From Desulfobacteraceae bacterium (GTDB taxonomy: Bacteria; Desulfobacterota; Desulfobacteria; Desulfobacterales; Desulfatirhabdiaceae): a DNA stretch of 7,924 nt. Shown here piece after piece: positions 4,744 through 7,924 of the stretch. Positions within the stretch are counted from its first letter, which is position 1; each line of letters opens with the position of its first letter. The stretch covers positions 1 to 7,924 of the forward strand of contig DAIEFO010000097.1 in the NCBI GenBank assembly GCA_027325475.1. Reading direction: 5' to 3'. Under the pieces are notes generated by a model, which was given only the letters and a program-made list of their open reading frames with translations, was not told the DNA's origin and made no database searches. The position numbers and the translations under genes are program-made.

Positions 4744-6162
4744 TTATTGTGCTTCGGCCATTTTTTTAGCTTTCTCAACAGCGCCTTCTATGCCGCCTAC
4801 CATATAAAAAGCCTGTTCAGGAAGATCATCATGTTTTCCTTCACAAATTTCCTTAAACCCTCTGACCGTATCTTCGATTTTACAATACGCGCCCTTCATA
4901 CCTGTGAAGGTCTCAGCCACATGGAAAGGTTGCGACAGGAATCTCTGAATCCTTCTGGCCCGGGCAACAGTTAGTTTATCTTCATCGGACAACTCATCAA
5001 TGCCAAGAATTGCAATAATATCCTGTAATTCTTTATATTTCTGAAGAACCTGCTGCACTGTCCGAGCGACCTGATAATGTTCATCGCCAATGTAAGCGGC
5101 ATCGAGAATCCGAGAGGTGGAATCGAGAGGATCCACGGCCGGATAAATCCCAAGTTCGGCAATCTGACGGGAAAGAACCACTGTTCCGTCAAGATGCGCA
5201 AAGGTTGTTGCAGGGGCAGGGTCTGTCAAATCGTCGGCAGGCACATAAACGCATTGTACGGCGGTAATGGCCCCCTTATTGGTGGATGTGATGCGTTCCT
5301 GCAGCGTACCAAGATCAACCGCAAGCGTCGGCTGATGACCCACCGCAGACGGCATACGACCAAGAAGCGCGGAGACTTCGGAACCGGCCTGTGTAAACCG
5401 GAAGATGTTATCAATAAAAATCAGAACGTCCTGTCCTTCAACATCACGAAAATATTCCGCAGCCGTAAGTGCAGAAAGCGCTACGCGGGCTCTGGCTCCA
5501 GGGGGTTCGGTCATCTGACCGTAAATCAGGGCTGCCTTGGGCAGAACGCCGGAGTCTTTCATTTCATGATATAAATCGTTACCTTCACGGGTTCTTTCAC
5601 CCACGCCGGCAAAAACCGAAATACCACCATGATGCATGGCGATGTTGTTGACCATCTCCATCATGATAACGGTCTTTCCAACACCGGCGCCGCCAAAAAG
5701 GCCCATCTTTCCGCCGCGGGGAAATGGTACCAGCAGATCAATAACTTTGACACCCGTTTCCAGAACACGCACCGTCGTATCCTGTTCCGTAAATTTCGGA
5801 GCTTCGCGGTGAATCGGCATCATCTTTTCCTGGCTGATCGGGCCGAGCCCATCCACCGGTTTTCCGACAACGTTTAAAACTCTACCCAAGCCTGCCTTGC
5901 CAACCGGCATCATAATCGGGTTTCCCGTATCTTTAGCCGGCATTCCGCGAACCAGACCGTCGGTTACGTCCATTGCAACGGTACGCACAATATTGTCGCC
6001 CAGATGCTGAGCCACTTCGATAACGAGATTATCGGGCTCGTCGTTGATCGCGGGATTTGTGACCAAAAGCGCGGTCAAAATTTTAGGCAATTGTCCCTGC
6101 TCAAACTCAACGTCAACAACAGGCCCTACCACCTGTTTAATATAACCAATATTCTGTCCCAT
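4744..6162 (-). CDS. atpD: F1 ATP synthase beta subunit (catalytic)
   Basis: Catalytic subunit that makes ATP at the alpha-beta interfaces. 472 residues from the chosen ATG. Seen: N-terminal beta-barrel start GYIKQVVGPVVDVEF; Walker A GGAGVGKT (157-164); GERTREGNDL with catalytic E189 and R190; Walker B LIFIDN (247-252); LGRMPSAVGHQPTL (268-280); the adenine-pocket Tyr in IYPAVDPLDSTSR (Y340); the DELSDEDK segment (389-396) that pushes on gamma; and C-terminal LPEQAFYMVG. The ATG at 6162 is preferred over the in-frame TTG at 6165 because AGGAGG lies 7 nt before the ATG but only 4 nt before the TTG. One mild oddity: His276 in GHQPTL, where most beta subunits I know have Tyr. It sits 39 nt after atpG and 20 nt before atpC. 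Confidence 0.98.
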   Translation of the reverse strand: MGQNIGYIKQVVGPVVDVEFEQGQLPKILTALLVTNPAINDEPDNLVIEVAQHLGDNIVRTVAMDVTDGLVRGMPAKDTGNPIMMPVGKAGLGRVLNVVGKPVDGLGPISQEKMMPIHREAPKFTEQDTTVRVLETGVKVIDLLVPFPRGGKMGLFGGAGVGKTVIMMEMVNNIAMHHGGISVFAGVGERTREGNDLYHEMKDSGVLPKAALIYGQMTEPPGARARVALSALTAAEYFRDVEGQDVLIFIDNIFRFTQAGSEVSALLGRMPSAVGHQPTLAVDLGTLQERITSTNKGAITAVQCVYVPADDLTDPAPATTFAHLDGTVVLSRQIAELGIYPAVDPLDSTSRILDAAYIGDEHYQVARTVQQVLQKYKELQDIIAILGIDELSDEDKLTVARARRIQRFLSQPFHVAETFTGMKGAYCKIEDTVRGFKEICEGKHDDLPEQAFYMVGGIEGAVEKAKKMAEAQ

Positions 6163-6169
6163 CAAAAAT

Positions 6170-6175
6170 CCTCCT
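6170..6175 (-). promoter_or_regulatory. Ribosome binding site deciding the atpD start
   Basis: Perfect AGGAGG on the minus strand. It is 7 nt from the ATG at 6162 and 4 nt from the TTG at 6165, favouring the ATG. It is the best ribosome site among the atp genes here, in keeping with the three copies of beta per enzyme. Confidence 0.8.
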
Positions 6176-6201
6176 ATCCTTCGATATGCTGCATCGTTTG
6201 A

Positions 6202-7095
6202 TTAACCTTTGAGAGCTTCCGCGCCGCCGACAATATCCATCAGATCCGCGGTAATCGCCGCCTGTCGTGCCTTGTTATATGCAAGGGTCAGACTTCCGAT
6301 CATATCGTTGCACGCGGTTGTGGCATTTTCCATAGCCATCATTCTGGCAGCATGTTCGCTGGTAGATGTTTCTAAAAATGCCCTGTGTAACTGGACATAC
6401 ACATTCATTGGCAACAACTCACCCAGGAGACCGACAGGTGATGGTTCACAGATATGTTCAGCCTGATAGGGCTTGTCCGTATCTGCGGGAGTATTGACTT
6501 CGGTTTCAAACGGGATAATGGGCAATATTTTTTCAATTACGGGCACCTGTTTGGACATCGTTTTGAATTCGGAGAAAATGACATAGACCTCATCATAAAT
6601 CCCCGTCAGAAACCGATCAACCAGCTTGCGTCCTGATGTCGATGCCACATTAAAGCCAACCGCTGTTCCAATGATCCCTACATGCTCTCCCGCAATGGAC
6701 ATTTTGGCTTTTCTGGACCAATCCCGACCTTTTTTCCCAAAATTCGTAATCGAAACATCCACGCCCCTGGCTGTGATGTCATTGACAAATTTTTCAGCCT
6801 TGGTAATAAGACTGGTATTAAAACCACCGCACAACCCTCTATCCGAAGTGCATAACACGACATGAACCGACTTTACTTCTTCCCGTGGAATGAGCAGCGG
6901 ACTTGCTCCTTCTCCTGCTTTTTGCGATAAACTGGTCAGAACTTCAGCAAATTTATTCGCATAAGGACGAAAAGCCTCCATATTCATCTGCGCTCCACGA
7001 AGTCTGGAAGCAGCTACCATGTTCATGGCCTTGGTAATTTGCTTGGTTTTTTTGACTGCGCCGATCTTGTTTTGAACATCTTTTAGTCTTGCCAT
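6202..7095 (-). CDS. atpG: F1 ATP synthase gamma subunit
   Basis: Rotating shaft of F1, linking epsilon and the c-ring to the alpha3-beta3 head. 297 residues, close to the family norm of about 290. The N-terminal helix has KIGAVKKTKQITKAMNMVAASRLR-type sequence (10-33), the middle has the conserved LCTSDRGLCGGFN (about 82-94), and the C-terminal helix ends with NKARQAAITADLMDIVGGAEAL (about 274-295), the parts that form the asymmetric coiled coil inside the head. I see no regulatory Cys-containing insert of the chloroplast type. The ATG at 7095 has AAGGA about 10 nt upstream. It is 50 nt downstream of atpA and 39 nt upstream of atpD, in the usual A-G-D-C order. Confidence 0.97.
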   Translation of the reverse strand: MARLKDVQNKIGAVKKTKQITKAMNMVAASRLRGAQMNMEAFRPYANKFAEVLTSLSQKAGEGASPLLIPREEVKSVHVVLCTSDRGLCGGFNTSLITKAEKFVNDITARGVDVSITNFGKKGRDWSRKAKMSIAGEHVGIIGTAVGFNVASTSGRKLVDRFLTGIYDEVYVIFSEFKTMSKQVPVIEKILPIIPFETEVNTPADTDKPYQAEHICEPSPVGLLGELLPMNVYVQLHRAFLETSTSEHAARMMAMENATTACNDMIGSLTLAYNKARQAAITADLMDIVGGAEALKG

Positions 7096-7145
7096 ATTGA
7101 ATCGTCCTTAATATCAGACAACAGAGATGTTAATATTCACATTCA

Positions 7146-7924
7146 TCATTTTATGGTATCTTTGAACTCTTCGTCATACTCACTTAAAGCTGTCCGGAGC
7201 ATCTTGTCGATATCGTCGGTAATAACCTTTTTCTCGGCCAGCTCAGTAAAAATATTCGGATGTCTTTCTTCAATGAATGTATAAAGACCAGCTTCATATT
7301 TCGACAAAACATCGATGGGATACTTGTCAAGGAATCCTCTGGTTCCGGCAAACAGAATCGTAACCTGTTTTTCCATGGCAAGCGGTTTGTACTGAGGCTG
7401 TTTCAGAATTTCAACCAGACGGGCGCCACGAGTAAGCTGATTCTGGGTGGATTTATCAAGATCGCTGCCAAATGCGGCAAAAGCCTCAAGCTCTCTGTAT
7501 TGGGCCAGATCGAGACGCAGCGTTCCGGCTACCTGCTTCATACTTTTGGTTTGCGCAGCCCCGCCCACGCGGGAGACAGACAACCCGACGTTAATCGCAG
7601 GCCGAACACCCGCAAAGAAAAGCTTGGGCTCTAAATAAATCTGACCATCGGTAATGGAAATAACGTTGGTTGGAATATACGCGGAAACGTCACCGGCCTG
7701 TGTTTCGATAATCGGAAGCGCCGTCAGAGATCCTGCACCGAGTTCGTCATTTAATTTGGCGGAACGTTCGAGCAGGCGGGAGTGGTTATAAAAAATATCG
7801 CCCGGATAGGCTTCACGTCCAGGAGGCCGTCTGAGCAGCAGGGATACCTGGCGATACGCCACAGCCTGTTTGGAAAGATCGTCATAGATAATCAGCGAAT
7901 GTCTTTTGCTGTCCCTGAAATACT
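7146..7924 (-). CDS. atpA: F1 ATP synthase alpha subunit, C-terminal half (cut by right edge)
   Basis: Non-catalytic nucleotide-binding subunit that supplies the arginine finger to the beta active site. 258 residues are visible, about half of the usual ~500; the frame stays open to the edge, reading YFRDSKRHSLIIYDDLSKQ. Landmarks: SKQAVAYRQVSLLLRRPPGREA (about 17-38 of the visible part), ALPIIETQAGDVSAYIPTN (about 68-86), the arginine-finger motif SVSRVGGAAQ (R118 of the visible part), and the C-terminal helical domain to the TGA at 7148-7146. A GTG at 7862 looks like a start but encodes the Val of SKQAVAYR, so it is internal. Walker A lies beyond the edge. The rest of the atp operon is presumably to the right. 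Confidence 0.97.
   Translation of the reverse strand, partial: YFRDSKRHSLIIYDDLSKQAVAYRQVSLLLRRPPGREAYPGDIFYNHSRLLERSAKLNDELGAGSLTALPIIETQAGDVSAYIPTNVISITDGQIYLEPKLFFAGVRPAINVGLSVSRVGGAAQTKSMKQVAGTLRLDLAQYRELEAFAAFGSDLDKSTQNQLTRGARLVEILKQPQYKPLAMEKQVTILFAGTRGFLDKYPIDVLSKYEAGLYTFIEERHPNIFTELAEKKVITDDIDKMLRTALSEYDEEFKDTIK

Noticed and set aside
5077..5574. 165-codon plus-strand frame
   Set aside because: Entirely antisense to atpD, with no recognisable domain; atpD is intact over the same bases.
6163..6165. TTG as the start of atpD
   Set aside because: The adjacent in-frame ATG at 6162 has the better distance (7 nt) from the perfect AGGAGG.
7860..7862. GTG as a possible start of the atpA reading frame
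   Set aside because: It encodes the conserved Val of SKQAVAYR; the frame continues with typical alpha-subunit sequence to the window edge.

Overview
The window is a dense run of housekeeping genes, all on the minus strand, so it reads biologically from right to left. In transcription order it holds: the 3' part of atpA (cut by the right edge), atpG, atpD, atpC, a strong intrinsic terminator, a short glmU-type uridylyltransferase, a zapB-like coiled-coil gene, zapA, a 6S RNA gene (ssrS), rny (RNase Y), a 115-bp inverted-repeat element, and the 5' half of tyrS (cut by the left edge). No plus-strand gene is supported; plus-strand open frames are shadows of the minus-strand genes.

The organism is most likely a Desulfobacterota member (the former Deltaproteobacteria). 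This is inferred from the gene order atpAGDC - glmU-type gene - zapB-like - zapA - 6S RNA - rny - tyrS, from an RNase Y of the usual type outside the gammaproteobacteria, and from moderate base composition. It is inference, not a database result. There is no sign of phage, transposase, CRISPR or recent gene transfer.

Region by region: 7924-4304 encodes the alpha, gamma, beta and epsilon subunits of F1 ATP synthase with short gaps (20-50 nt), and ends at a 15-bp hairpin with a U-tract (4238-4282). From 4206 a second block begins, linking cell-wall precursor synthesis (UDP-GlcNAc pyrophosphorylase domain) to Z-ring assembly (ZapB-like, ZapA). A good promoter candidate lies across the glmU stop codon and would drive zapB-zapA and probably 6S RNA. 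The 447-nt gap between zapA and rny is not empty: about 182 nt of it fold as 6S RNA, followed by a terminator-like hairpin and an rny leader. The rny-tyrS gap is almost filled by an imperfect 115-bp inverted repeat starting 3 nt after the rny stop.

I found no new multi-gene system. The most interesting points are the inverted-repeat element, the single-domain GlmU, the promoter with an internal 10-bp-period direct repeat that would give an almost leaderless zapB message, and the unannotated 6S RNA.
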